Positions 1-8,656 of a stretch of DNA of 45,119 nt are shown in pieces. A program made the position numbers and the translations under genes. The notes beneath the pieces are model-generated. The model made no database searches. It had not been told where the DNA came from and saw only the letters and a program-made list of their open reading frames with translations. Within the stretch, counting starts at the first letter, position 1; each line of letters starts with the position of its first letter. Source of the DNA: Streptomyces atratus (GTDB lineage: Bacteria; Actinomycetota; Actinomycetes; Streptomycetales; Streptomycetaceae); the NCBI RefSeq assembly GCF_900119365.1, contig NZ_FPJO01000041.1:1-45119 (forward strand). The letters are read 5' to 3'.

Positions 1-1131
<1,131 letters not shown>

Positions 1132-1505
1132 CTTGTCTCCTCGTGGGGGAGGGAACTTGCTTGTGGGGGCTGACGGTCGGCCGTCGCGTGTACTTGGCAT
1201 GAACGCGCAGAGACCGTTCCGCTGGGAACCGTAGATGGACTAGACCAGTCGGGTCAATGGTTCGGACCAACTCCGGTGATCGTTCCGCCCGGTGCCGAGT
1301 AGCCCGGTCACCCCGTGACGGATATCGTCCGATCGGGCATACTCAAGCCGCCACAGCCGCTGGCCAGCAGCTCTCGTAATCCGAGGGGGGCGGCGTCGGC
1401 TGGACAGCAGTGCTTTTCCGGGCTCCGCCCGGAAGCCCCCGGCGGCGCCGCCCACACCCCTCGCGCGCGACCGTCGCAACGCCCGACAGGGAGGAGAGCG
1501 CCGTC
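1132..1505. other. Divergent intergenic region, chitinase / acyl-CoA dehydrogenase
   Basis: 374 bp between two divergent genes. It holds the chitinase promoter with its repeats (1228-1269) and the ribosome binding site of the acyl-CoA dehydrogenase (GGGAGGAG, 1489-1496). I see no further gene; the ORFs that cross it have no recognisable protein and no ribosome binding site. Confidence 0.6.
1228..1269 (-). promoter_or_regulatory. Chitinase promoter with paired 12-bp repeats / DasR-like site
   Basis: On the minus strand TTGACC (1252-1257) and TACGGT (1228-1233) are separated by 18 bp and form a good vegetative promoter about 100 bp before the chitinase ATG. Two 12-bp near-palindromes, TGGTCCGAACCA (1258-1269) and TGGTCTAGTCCA (1236-1247), sit 22 bp apart. 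One abuts the -35 box and the other lies in the spacer. This is the arrangement known from Streptomyces chitinase genes. The second copy with its flanks matches the DasR dre consensus ACTGGTCTAGACCACT at 13 of 16 positions by eye. Confidence 0.85.
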
Positions 1506-2678
1506 ATGACCGACCGTGCTTCGCAATTGGTGGAACGCCGTCTGCCCACCGAGGAGTCCAGGCAACTCGTCGCGCTCGTCCGCGACATCGCCCAGCGCGA
1601 GATCGCGCCCGGGGCGGCCGAGGAGGAGGAAGCGGGCCGGTTCCCGCGCGAAGTCTTCACACTGCTCTCCGACTCCGGACTGCTGGGACTGCCCTACGAC
1701 TCCGCGTACGGCGGTGGCGACCAGCCGTACGAGGTCTACCTCCAGGTCCTCGAAGAGCTCGCGGCCGCCCGGCTCACCGTCGGCCTCGGCGTCAGCGTCC
1801 ATTCCCTCGCCTGCCACGCGGTCGCCGGATACGGCACCAAGGAGCAGCGGGCCGAACACCTCCCGGCGATGCTGGGAGGCGGCCTGCTGGGCGCCTACTG
1901 CCTCTCGGAGCCCGCCGCGGGCTCCGATGCCGCCTCGCTCCGCACGAAGGCCGTACGCGACGGCGACGACTGGGTCGTCACCGGCACCAAGGCGTGGATC
2001 ACCCACGGCGGCATCGCCGACTTCTACACGGTCCTGGCCCGCACCGGAGCCGAGGGCGCCCGCGGCATCACCGCGTTCCTGGTCCCCGGCGACGCCGAGG
2101 GGCTCAACGCGGCCGCCCCCGAGAAGAAGATGGGCATGAAGGGCTCGCCCACCGCCCAGCTGAACTTCGACGGCGTACGGGTGTCCGACGCGCGCCGGAT
2201 CGGCGAAGAGGGCCAGGGCTTCGCGATCGCCCTGTCCGCACTCGACTCCGGGCGCCTGGGCATCGCCGCCTGCGCGATCGGCGTCGCCCAGGCCGCCCTG
2301 GGCGAGGCCGTCGGCTACGCCTCCGGAAGGCAGCAATTCGGCCGCCCCATCGCGGACTTCCAGGGGCTGCGCTTCATGCTCGCCGACATGGCCACCCAGA
2401 TCGAGGCGGGTCGCGCGCTCTACCTGGAGGCCGCCCGGCTCCGCGACGAGGGCAAGCCCTTCTCGCGCCAGGCGGCCATGGCCAAGCTGTTCTGCACGGA
2501 CACGGCCATGCGGGTCACCGTCGACGCCGTCCAGGTGCTCGGCGGCTACGGCTACACCCTCGACTTCCCCGTCGAGCGGCTGATGCGCGAGGCCAAGGTG
2601 CTGCAGATCGTCGAGGGCACCAATCAGATCCAGCGGATGGTCATCGCACGCCACCTCGCGGGTCCTGAGTCACGCTGA
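1506..2678 (+). CDS. Acyl-CoA dehydrogenase
   Basis: FAD-dependent acyl-CoA dehydrogenase of 390 residues, the usual family length, which introduces an alpha,beta double bond into an acyl-CoA thioester. The ATG at 1506 lies 9 bp after GGGAGGAG; an upstream ATG in the same frame lacks this. The order is canonical: an N-terminal helical domain, the middle beta-domain with the signature AYCLSEPAAGSDAAS and the FAD-contacting WITHGG, then the C-terminal helical domain with RQQFGRPIADFQ and QVLGGYGYTLDFPVER. The motif EGTNQIQR near the end supplies Glu370, the likely catalytic base. The substrate chain length cannot be read from sequence; short or branched acyl-CoA is typical. It stands alone on this strand, and its 3' end overlaps the convergent small gene at 2641-2952 by 38 bp. 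Confidence 0.95.
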   Translation: MTDRASQLVERRLPTEESRQLVALVRDIAQREIAPGAAEEEEAGRFPREVFTLLSDSGLLGLPYDSAYGGGDQPYEVYLQVLEELAAARLTVGLGVSVHSLACHAVAGYGTKEQRAEHLPAMLGGGLLGAYCLSEPAAGSDAASLRTKAVRDGDDWVVTGTKAWITHGGIADFYTVLARTGAEGARGITAFLVPGDAEGLNAAAPEKKMGMKGSPTAQLNFDGVRVSDARRIGEEGQGFAIALSALDSGRLGIAACAIGVAQAALGEAVGYASGRQQFGRPIADFQGLRFMLADMATQIEAGRALYLEAARLRDEGKPFSRQAAMAKLFCTDTAMRVTVDAVQVLGGYGYTLDFPVERLMREAKVLQIVEGTNQIQRMVIARHLAGPESR

Positions 2679-2952
2679 CCCGCAGCGGCCGGTCCGACCA
2701 CACGGGCGTCGCCATGATCCGGTTCCACTCCTGGTCATGGCGGCCCGGCAGGGTGCGGTCGGCGCTCTCCCAATGGCGCAGCAACGCCCGGTAGATGGGC
2801 GGATCGGTGGAGTGCGGCACCGGTCGCGGCACCGAACGGGGAGGCACGGGCTGGGGCACCGGTCGCGAACCGGGCTGCGGAACCGATTCTTCGGCGGTGG
2901 GAGCGGCGAGGCGGCGGCGGCCGGGACCGGCCGTTGAGTGCAGCAGGGTCAT
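2641..2952 (-). CDS. Small hypothetical protein, conserved C-terminus
   Basis: A 103-residue protein I cannot assign. The first ~50 residues are Pro/Arg/Val-rich and probably disordered (repeats of the type PVPQPVPPRSVPRPVP). The second half, with PPIYRALLRHWESADRTLPG and an HDQEWNRIM segment, looks like a folded motif of the sort found in small Streptomyces hypothetical proteins. The start is uncertain: ATG 2952 has no good ribosome binding site. It converges on the acyl-CoA dehydrogenase and its last codons lie inside that gene. Codon bias in the second half supports coding; the first half is less certain. Confidence 0.55.
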   Translation of the reverse strand: MTLLHSTAGPGRRRLAAPTAEESVPQPGSRPVPQPVPPRSVPRPVPHSTDPPIYRALLRHWESADRTLPGRHDQEWNRIMATPVWSDRPLRVSVTQDPRGGVR

Positions 2953-3142
2953 GCCTGGCCAACGGCGCCGGGCGGGCCCTGGTCACTGTCCGGCCGAATC
3001 GAGAGCCCGTTCGCCCCGTCCCCGGGCGGCAGGCGGTCCTCAGCGGGCACCACGCGGCCGGGCCGTCGTGGTGCGGGCGCAGATGGGCTGTGGGGCCCGG
3101 ATGTGTGTCCGGGCCGGTCCCGCGCGCACGCGGGAGCGGCTG

Positions 3143-3541
3143 TCAGGCGGCGTCGCGCCGCATCCGCAGCGGGCGCGAGCCGGGGCCGCCGGCGTGCGAG
3201 AACGGCTGCATTCTCCAGTCCAGCCCCTGAGGGAGCGTCAACAGCAGGCCCGTCTCCTGCTCCTGGGCGTCGAGCGAATCGTCGGCGGGCCGCGACTGCG
3301 ACGCCGCGCGGCCCGTACCGGCGCAGACGGTCAGCACGAACGGATTCCACGGCGTCGGGCACAGCGCGTGCTCCGGCAGCACCTCCTCGCCCGCCAGCAG
3401 CGCGATCGGCTGCGCGCAGTCCGGGCAGATCACCCGGTACATCTCGAAGGTGTCGTACGCGTCGGGAGCGGTGTCCTCGACGGGCGCAGCATCCTCGACG
3501 GGATCCGGTTCGGTACGTCCGGTGAGCTTCAGGCTCTGCAT
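3143..3541 (-). CDS. Hypothetical protein with Cys-rich (zinc-ribbon-like) motif
   Basis: 132 residues, cytoplasmic, function unknown. The ATG at 3541 follows GAGGGGGG at good spacing; the longer frame upstream runs antisense through the Lrp gene and is not real. An acidic, Asp/Glu/Pro-rich N-terminus (~15-30) leads to YRVICPDCAQPIALLAGEEV, HALCPTPWNPF and LTVCAG. These four Cys with a nearby His could bind zinc, although the second half is not a classic CxxC pair. The C-terminus contains LTLPQGLDWRMQPFSHAGG and a basic tail. It diverges from the Lrp regulator at 3746, so that regulator may act on the shared 200-bp region; this is inference. Confidence 0.75.
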   Translation of the reverse strand: MQSLKLTGRTEPDPVEDAAPVEDTAPDAYDTFEMYRVICPDCAQPIALLAGEEVLPEHALCPTPWNPFVLTVCAGTGRAASQSRPADDSLDAQEQETGLLLTLPQGLDWRMQPFSHAGGPGSRPLRMRRDAA

Positions 3542-3732
3542 GGGAAATTCCCCCCTCAGGTGGGCCGACCAGGCGACAGGGCCTCGACCACAGCAAGCAC
3601 TTCCCGTCGTGCGACGGCCGTAACCGCCAGGTGGCCCGCTACCCACCCGTAAACCTGTGGCATTCGTCACATGCCTGCCGCAGGGGCCCCTTCCGGAGCT
3701 CCTGCCGCTGTGCCTGGAGGGACCTGGGGCAA

Positions 3733-3738
3733 TAGGTT
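3733..3738 (+). promoter_or_regulatory. -10 box of a probable leaderless transcript for the Lrp gene
   Basis: TAGGTT ends seven bases before the ATG at 3746, the spacing expected when transcription starts at the A of the start codon. There is no ribosome binding site in front of that ATG. The -35 region is weak. Confidence 0.45.
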
Positions 3739-3745
3739 GATCCGT

Positions 3746-4186
3746 ATGGAGGAGCTGGACCGACAGATCGTGGAGTTGCTCGTCAAGGACGGGCGGATGA
3801 GCTACACCGACCTGGGCAAGGCCACGGGCCTGTCCACATCGGCCGTTCATCAGCGTGTCCGCAGGCTGGAGCAGCGCGGGGTGATCCGGGGCTACGCCGC
3901 GGTCGTCGACCCCGAGGCCGTCGGCCTGCCGCTCACCGCGTTCATCTCGGTGAAACCCTTCGACCCGAGCGCGCCGGACGACATCGCCGAGCGGCTCGCG
4001 GACGTCCCTGAGCTGGAGGCGTGCCACAGCGTCGCGGGTGACGAGAACTACATCCTCAAGGTCCGCGTCGCCACGCCGCTGGAGCTGGAGCACCTGCTCA
4101 CCCGGATCCGCTCGCTCGCCGGTGTCTCCACCCGGACCACGGTGGTGCTGTCCACGCCGTACGAGGCCCGGCCGCCACGGATCTGA
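3746..4186 (+). CDS. Lrp/AsnC family transcriptional regulator
   Basis: 146 residues, the normal length for this family of DNA-binding, effector-sensing regulators that form dimers to octamers. The start MEELDRQIVELL is the canonical family opening. A winged helix-turn-helix follows (MSYTDLGKATGLSTSAVHQR, then VRRLEQRGVIRGYAAVVD), and residues ~70-146 form the RAM/AsnC ligand-binding domain (ACHSVAGDENYILKVRV, STRTTVVLSTPYE). The ATG at 3746 is preferred over an in-frame ATG 75 bp upstream, because that extension is Pro/Ala-rich and not family-like. The amidohydrolase starts 46 bp downstream on the same strand, so the pair may be co-transcribed and the amidohydrolase may be a target. The ligand, often an amino acid, is unknown. 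Confidence 0.92.
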   Translation: MEELDRQIVELLVKDGRMSYTDLGKATGLSTSAVHQRVRRLEQRGVIRGYAAVVDPEAVGLPLTAFISVKPFDPSAPDDIAERLADVPELEACHSVAGDENYILKVRVATPLELEHLLTRIRSLAGVSTRTTVVLSTPYEARPPRI

Positions 4187-4232
4187 GGGGGCCGGGGACC
4201 GCGCGGCTCCCCGCAGGCGCGAGACTGGTCCC

Positions 4233-5879
4233 ATGACCGAGAGCACCGCCCCCCAGAGCGAACACCGCACCGTGCTGCTGCGCGGTGGAGACGTCCACAG
4301 CCCCGCCGACCCCTTCGCCACCGCCATGGTGGTCGAACGCGGCCATGTCGCCTGGGTGGGCTCGGAAGGGGCCGCCGACGCCTTCGCGAGCGGCGTCGAC
4401 GAAGTGATCGACCTCGACGGTGCGCTGGTCACCCCCGCGTTCACCGACGCCCACGTCCACACCACTTCGACCGGCCTGGCCCTCACCGGCCTCGACCTGT
4501 CCGGCGCCCGGACCCTCGACGAGGCGCTCGGCCTGCTGCGCGCGTACGTGGCCGCCCACCCCGAGGACCGGGTCGTCCTCGGCCACGGCTGGGACGCCAC
4601 GCGCTGGCCGGAGCAGCGCCCCCCGTCGCGCGGCGAGCTCGACGCGGCGGCCGGAGGACGGCCGGCCTACCTGCCCCGGATCGATGTGCACTCCGCCGTC
4701 GTCACCACCGCCCTGCTCGACCTGGTCCCCGGCGTCACCGGGCTGACCGGCTACCACCCCGACGCCCCGCTGACCGGCGCGGCCCACCACGCGGTCCGCT
4801 CCGCGGCCCACGGCGCCGTCTCGCCGCGGCAGCGTGCCGACGCCCAGCGCGCCGCCCTGCGGCACGCCGCGTCGCTCGGCATCGGCACCGTCCACGAGTG
4901 CGGCGGCCCCGACATCTCCGACGAGGAGGACTTCGCCGCACTGCTGAAGCTCGCCGCCGCTCAGAGCGGACCGCGGGTCTTCGGCTACTGGGCCGAGCAG
5001 GTCGCCGACGAGAAGGACGCCCGTCGGATCAGGGAGCTCGGCGCCGTCGGAGCGGCCGGGGACCTCTTCGTGGACGGCTCGCTCGGCTCGCACACCGCCT
5101 GCCTGCACGAGCCGTACGCCGACGGGCCGGCCGGAGACACGGGCACCGCCCACCTGGACGCGGCGCAGATCGCAGCCCATGTCACCGCGTGCACCGAGGC
5201 GGGGCTGCAGGCCGGCTTCCACGCCATCGGGGACGCGGCGGTCTCCGCCGTGGTGGAAGGGGTCCGGGCCGCCGCCGAGACGCTCGGCCTGCCCCGGATC
5301 CGGGGCGCCCGGCACCGGGTCGAGCACGCCGAGATGCTCACCCCCGAGACTGTCGCCGCGTTCGCGGAGCTGGGTCTGACCGCCTCCGTCCAGCCCGCCT
5401 TCGACGCGGCCTGGGGCGGCGAGGAGGGCATGTACGCACAGCGGCTCGGCGTCGAGCGGGCCAGGTCCCTCAACCCGTACGCGGCGCTCCTGCGGGCCGG
5501 CGTGCCCCTGGCCTTCGGCTCCGACAGCCCGGTGACCCCGCTCGACCCGTGGGGCACCGTACGGGCCGCCGCCTTCCACCGCACGTCCGAACACCGGATC
5601 TCCGTACGGGCGGGCTTCACCGCCCACACCCGGGGCGGCTGGCGGGCCATCGGCCGCGACGACGCGGGGATCCTGGTGCCCGGCGCCCCGGCCGACTACG
5701 CGGTCTGGCGCACCGCTGACCTGGTGGTCCAGGCCCCGGACGACCGGGTCGCCCGCTGGTCCACCGACCCCCGGTCGGGGACGCCCGGCCTGCCCGATCT
5801 CACCCCCGGCGCCGAGCTGCCGGTCTGCCTGAGGACCGTGGTCTTCGGACAAACTGTCTATGCGCGGCCGAACGAGTGA
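4233..5879 (+). CDS. YtcJ-like metal-dependent amidohydrolase
   Basis: 548 residues, matching the YtcJ/amidohydrolase-3 family of TIM-barrel metal hydrolases acting on amide or similar C-N bonds. The metal-binding HxH is His74-Val-His76 within TPAFTDAHVHTT. Later motifs include VLGHGWDATRWPE, the TVHECGG strand, DGSLGSHTACLHEPY, GFHAIGDAAV, RHRVEHAEML and a C-terminal FGSDSPVTPLDPWG with the conserved Asp. The start is MTESTAPQSEH at 4233; the longer frame runs through the Lrp gene and is a shadow. No signal peptide is seen, so it is cytoplasmic. The gene follows the Lrp regulator with a 46-bp gap. The substrate is unknown: relatives are annotated as exoenzyme-regulatory or N-acyl hydrolases without good biochemical data. 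Confidence 0.93.
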   Translation: MTESTAPQSEHRTVLLRGGDVHSPADPFATAMVVERGHVAWVGSEGAADAFASGVDEVIDLDGALVTPAFTDAHVHTTSTGLALTGLDLSGARTLDEALGLLRAYVAAHPEDRVVLGHGWDATRWPEQRPPSRGELDAAAGGRPAYLPRIDVHSAVVTTALLDLVPGVTGLTGYHPDAPLTGAAHHAVRSAAHGAVSPRQRADAQRAALRHAASLGIGTVHECGGPDISDEEDFAALLKLAAAQSGPRVFGYWAEQVADEKDARRIRELGAVGAAGDLFVDGSLGSHTACLHEPYADGPAGDTGTAHLDAAQIAAHVTACTEAGLQAGFHAIGDAAVSAVVEGVRAAAETLGLPRIRGARHRVEHAEMLTPETVAAFAELGLTASVQPAFDAAWGGEEGMYAQRLGVERARSLNPYAALLRAGVPLAFGSDSPVTPLDPWGTVRAAAFHRTSEHRISVRAGFTAHTRGGWRAIGRDDAGILVPGAPADYAVWRTADLVVQAPDDRVARWSTDPRSGTPGLPDLTPGAELPVCLRTVVFGQTVYARPNE

Positions 5880-6431
5880 CGTGCGGACATTTCGCATCGT
5901 CGCCGATAGTGGTCCCCGCTCCGCCGCGACCTGCGGATCTTCGCTACTGACCAGGCAAGTTTCGTAAATATTGCAGGTCAGACGGCTATTGACAGAACGC
6001 GCCCACCGGCCGGTAGGTTCGGCCGAGTCCACCACAGGACGTCCGACCGGTTGAACCTCCACGCATGTCGTCGAACGCCGCTGGGTCATGGGGAGGTGTG
6101 CCGCACCGGCACACCGTCACTGACAGCCAGGTTCAGCGTCCGCGCCTCGGGGGCGAGGGAAGGTTTCATCCGGACGGCGGTGCGACCCGGGTGGGGCCCG
6201 GACGTTCAGTAGACAACGGCTCTAGGTCGACCCGCAGCCAGCGGGTCCCAGGTCGGCCCGAAGGGCGCTGGGCCCCCATCCGTAGCCCCCGTCCGCGTGC
6301 GCACCCGGGTTTCTGTCCGCACTTCCGTCCTTCTGTCCCCGGCGCCGAACAGCCCCGTCCGACCGTGTCGGCGATGGGTCCCCGTCCGCTGGATATGGTG
6401 TGCACCTGCGTACGGACTTAAGGGGCAGTAA
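5880..6431 (+). other. 552-bp gap with candidate promoter and structured leader before ppm1
   Basis: No convincing gene. An AT-rich stretch at ~5960-5990 is followed by TTGACA (5989-5994) and TAGGTT (6014-6019; spacer 19 bp), a plausible vegetative promoter. Downstream, TGAACCT (6052-6058) pairs with AGGTTCA (6129-6135), enclosing a hairpin, GTGTGCCG (6096-6103) with CGGCACAC (6107-6114), that directly follows a ribosome-binding-site-like GGGGAGG. An in-frame GTG at 6098 could open a ~107-codon ORF, but its composition (Arg/Pro/Gly-rich, no motif) argues against a real protein. A second -10-like box, TATGGT (6394-6399), lies just before ppm1. Confidence 0.45.
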
Positions 6432-7199
6432 GTGAACGACGGCGGTCAGCGGCGGTACGGCCCGCTCGGCAGAATCCTGGTGATCATTCCGACCTACAAC
6501 GAGGCCGAGAACATCAAGCCGATCGTCAGCCGGGTGCGCGCCGCTGTGCCGGACGCCGACATCCTGGTCGCCGATGACAACAGCCCGGACGGCACCGGCA
6601 AGATCGCCGACGAGATCGCCTCCGGGGACAGCCAGGTCCAGGTGCTGCACCGCAAGGGCAAGGAAGGGCTCGGCGCCGCCTACCTCGCGGGATTCCGCTG
6701 GGGCACCGAACACGGCTACGGCGTGCTCGTGGAGATGGATGCCGACGGCTCCCACCAGCCCGAGGAACTGCCCAGGCTGCTCACCGCGCTCAAGGGCGCC
6801 GACCTGGTGCTCGGCTCCCGCTGGGTGCCGGGCGGGCGCGTGGTCAACTGGCCGAAGTCCCGCGAAATGATCTCCCGCGGCGGCAGCACCTACTCCCGGC
6901 TCCTCCTCGGGCTGCGGACCAGGGACGTCACCGGCGGCTACCGGGCCTTCCGCGCCGAGACCCTGGACGGCATCGGCCTCGACCAGGTCGCCTCGCAGGG
7001 CTACTGCTTCCAGGTCGACCTGGCCCGCCGGGCCGTCGAGGCCGGCTATCACGTCGTCGAGGTCCCGATCACCTTCGTCGACCGGGAGATCGGCGACTCG
7101 AAGATGAGCCGCGACATCCTGGTCGAGGCGCTCTGGCGGGTCACCTCCTGGGGCGTCACCTCCCGTACGAACCGGGTCCTGGGCCGCAAGGAGCTCTGA
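6432..7199 (+). CDS. ppm1: Polyprenol monophosphomannose synthase (GT2)
   Basis: Transfers mannose from GDP-mannose to polyprenyl phosphate, giving the mannose donor for O-mannosylation of secreted proteins and for glycolipids; the enzyme acts at the inner face of the membrane. 255 residues, a catalytic GT-A domain only, with no membrane domain or fused Lnt-like part. Motifs: LVIIPTYNEAENI (nucleotide-binding start), ADDNSPDGTG, and the MDADGSH DxD motif followed by QPEELPRLL, all typical of DPM1/Ppm1. GYRAFRAETL and the C-terminal REIGDSKMSRDI complete the signature. The GTG at 6432 follows AGGGGC. The product should work with a Pmt-type mannosyltransferase encoded elsewhere. In S. coelicolor this gene is required for phage phiC31 adsorption (established for SCO1423). 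Confidence 0.93.
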   Translation: MNDGGQRRYGPLGRILVIIPTYNEAENIKPIVSRVRAAVPDADILVADDNSPDGTGKIADEIASGDSQVQVLHRKGKEGLGAAYLAGFRWGTEHGYGVLVEMDADGSHQPEELPRLLTALKGADLVLGSRWVPGGRVVNWPKSREMISRGGSTYSRLLLGLRTRDVTGGYRAFRAETLDGIGLDQVASQGYCFQVDLARRAVEAGYHVVEVPITFVDREIGDSKMSRDILVEALWRVTSWGVTSRTNRVLGRKEL

Positions 7200-7298
7200 T
7201 CCGCCGGGCCCGCCGCCGACGGCGGCGGGGCATCGGGGCAGCCGCCCATGATCACCCCCTTGTGCCGTTCGGACGGCCGTACGGGCACACTGGGGACC

Positions 7299-7889
7299 AT
7301 GACGACCGGCACACCGCCCCCGACCGCCCCCAAGCGCTCCCGCGCCCGTACTCTCGTCCCCCTCGCCATCGCCGCCTGGGCGGTGCTGGAGATCTGGCTG
7401 CTCACCGTCGTGGCCGATGCGGCGGGCGGGTTCACCGTGCTGCTGCTCCTGGCGGCGGGCATCGTGCTCGGGGCCGCCGTGATGAAGCGGGCCGGCCGCC
7501 GGGCCTTCCGCAACCTCACCGAGACCCTCCAGCAGATGCCGGGGCAGCCCGGGGCGGCCGCCGCCCCGCCGGCCACCGGCTCAAGCGGCAGGGGCAACGG
7601 CTTCCTGATGCTCGGCGGGCTGCTGCTGATGATCCCGGGCATCGTCTCGGACGTCGCGGGGCTTCTGCTGCTGGTGCCGCCGGTCCGCTCGTGGCTCGGC
7701 CGGTACGCGGAGCGGTCGCTGGAGCGCCGGATGCGTGCCGCGAGCCCTGGCAGCCTCTCCGACGCCTTCCAGCAGGCCCGCATCCACCGGCCGGACGGAA
7801 AAGTCGTGCAGGGTGAGGTCATCCGCGAGGAGGGCGCACGGCCCGGCGCACGCCCCGACGAGGGCCCGCGGCCACCGCTGACGTCCTGA
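7299..7889 (+). CDS. fxsA: FxsA family membrane protein
   Basis: 196-residue inner-membrane protein of the FxsA/cytoplasmic membrane family, named for the E. coli protein linked to F-plasmid exclusion of phage T7; its biochemical role is unknown. Predicted membrane segments lie at ~18-40 (VPLAIAAWAVLEIWLLTVV), ~43-62 (FTVLLLLAAGIVLGAAVM) and ~103-125 (FLMLGGLLLMIPGIVSDVAG), where the PGIVSDVAGLLLLVPP loop is the family hallmark. A Gly/Ala/Pro linker and a polar tail follow. The ATG at 7299 has only a weak GGGGA site; the upstream part of the frame has no family similarity. It sits 99 bp after ppm1 and ends at a strong bidirectional terminator shared with rbpA. Confidence 0.9.
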   Translation: MTTGTPPPTAPKRSRARTLVPLAIAAWAVLEIWLLTVVADAAGGFTVLLLLAAGIVLGAAVMKRAGRRAFRNLTETLQQMPGQPGAAAAPPATGSSGRGNGFLMLGGLLLMIPGIVSDVAGLLLLVPPVRSWLGRYAERSLERRMRAASPGSLSDAFQQARIHRPDGKVVQGEVIREEGARPGARPDEGPRPPLTS

Positions 7890-7933
7890 GCGGGCGGGAG
7901 CGCCCGTCGCGCTGCGACGGAGCACACCACGAA

Positions 7934-7980
7934 AGAGCCGCGGGCCGTGACACACAGTCGGTGTCACGGCCCGCGGCTCT
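7934..7980. terminator. Bidirectional terminator between fxsA and rbpA
   Basis: A perfect 20-bp inverted repeat: AGAGCCGCGGGCCGTGACAC (7934-7953) pairs with 7961-7980 across a 7-base loop. It lies between two convergent genes and can serve both. There is no T-tract, as is common in Streptomyces. Confidence 0.9.
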
Positions 7981-8006
7981 GTCGTACTGCGGTGTTACGC
8001 GGTCGG

Positions 8007-8381
8007 TCAGGCGGACTTCCTGCTGTCCCGCGGGTGCACGGCGATGTTCATGGCTCCGGAGCGCAGGACCGCCAGCCTCTCGGCGAGCACTTCCTCCAGC
8101 TCCTCGCGTGTGCGCCGCTCCATGAGCATGTCCCAGTGCGTACGCGCAGGCTTGCCCTTCTTCTCCTCGGGGCCATCCCCGTCCACCAGGAGTGCCATGG
8201 CGCCGCACGCCTTGCACTCCCACTCCGGCGGAATTTCCGCCTCTACCGAGAACGGCATCTCAAATCGATGTCCGTTCTGGCATGCGTACTCCACCGCCTG
8301 GCGCGGGGCCAGATCGATGCCGCGGTCCGTCTCGTAGCTGGTAACCACGAGTCGCGTGCCGCGGAGAGCTCGCTCACTCAT
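8007..8381 (-). CDS. rbpA: RNA polymerase-binding protein RbpA
   Basis: Actinobacterial RNA polymerase-associated protein that binds the primary sigma factor and stabilises open complexes. 124 residues, the same as the S. coelicolor protein. The zinc-binding core is visible as Cys34, His38, Cys56 and Cys59 (ACQNGHRF and WECKACG). The basic linker (KKGKPARTHWDML) and the C-terminal sigma-interaction domain (RRTREELEEVLAERLAVLR) follow in order. The ATG at 8381 has a strong ribosome binding site, GGGAGGC. Its promoter region carries a sigma-R consensus (8443-8468), in line with the known thiol-stress induction of rbpA. The N-terminal tail (MSERALRGTRLVVTSYE) also matches the family. Confidence 0.97.
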   Translation of the reverse strand: MSERALRGTRLVVTSYETDRGIDLAPRQAVEYACQNGHRFEMPFSVEAEIPPEWECKACGAMALLVDGDGPEEKKGKPARTHWDMLMERRTREELEEVLAERLAVLRSGAMNIAVHPRDSRKSA

Positions 8382-8442
8382 GAATCGTGCCTCCCGGGCT
8401 TGTCGCCCACAGGACAGGTGTCGCTGTCGTCGTCATCCGGTC

Positions 8443-8468
8443 AACGTCCGGTCGGCGGTAAAGATTCC
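8443..8468 (-). promoter_or_regulatory. Sigma-R promoter of rbpA
   Basis: On the minus strand GGAAT (8464-8468), exactly 18 bases, then GTT (8443-8445): the sigma-R (disulfide stress) consensus GGAAT-N18-GTT. It lies 62 bp upstream of the rbpA ATG. RbpA being a sigma-R target is established in S. coelicolor. Confidence 0.88.
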
Positions 8469-8656
8469 CGTTGCCGGTCATGCGTCGCCCGTCGTGCCGC
8501 TGCTTTTTCAGGTTTCCCAGGGTTCCAAGTACCCAGCGATGCCCGGTTTGTCACATCTGGCGGAAGTTGTCACCCAACGCTTTGGCTTCTTCCGCTCGCA
8601 GTAACGGTCCTCCGGACAGGCCAAAGGCGTACACTACCGGCCTTTCACTTCAACGT

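Noticed and set aside
4098..6089. 663-codon minus-strand ORF antisense to the amidohydrolase
   Set aside because: Shadow of the amidohydrolase gene; Gly/Val-rich with no recognisable fold.
6065..6421. 118-codon plus-strand ORF before ppm1
   Set aside because: Arg/Pro/Gly-rich with no motif; the sequence looks like a leader rather than a protein gene.
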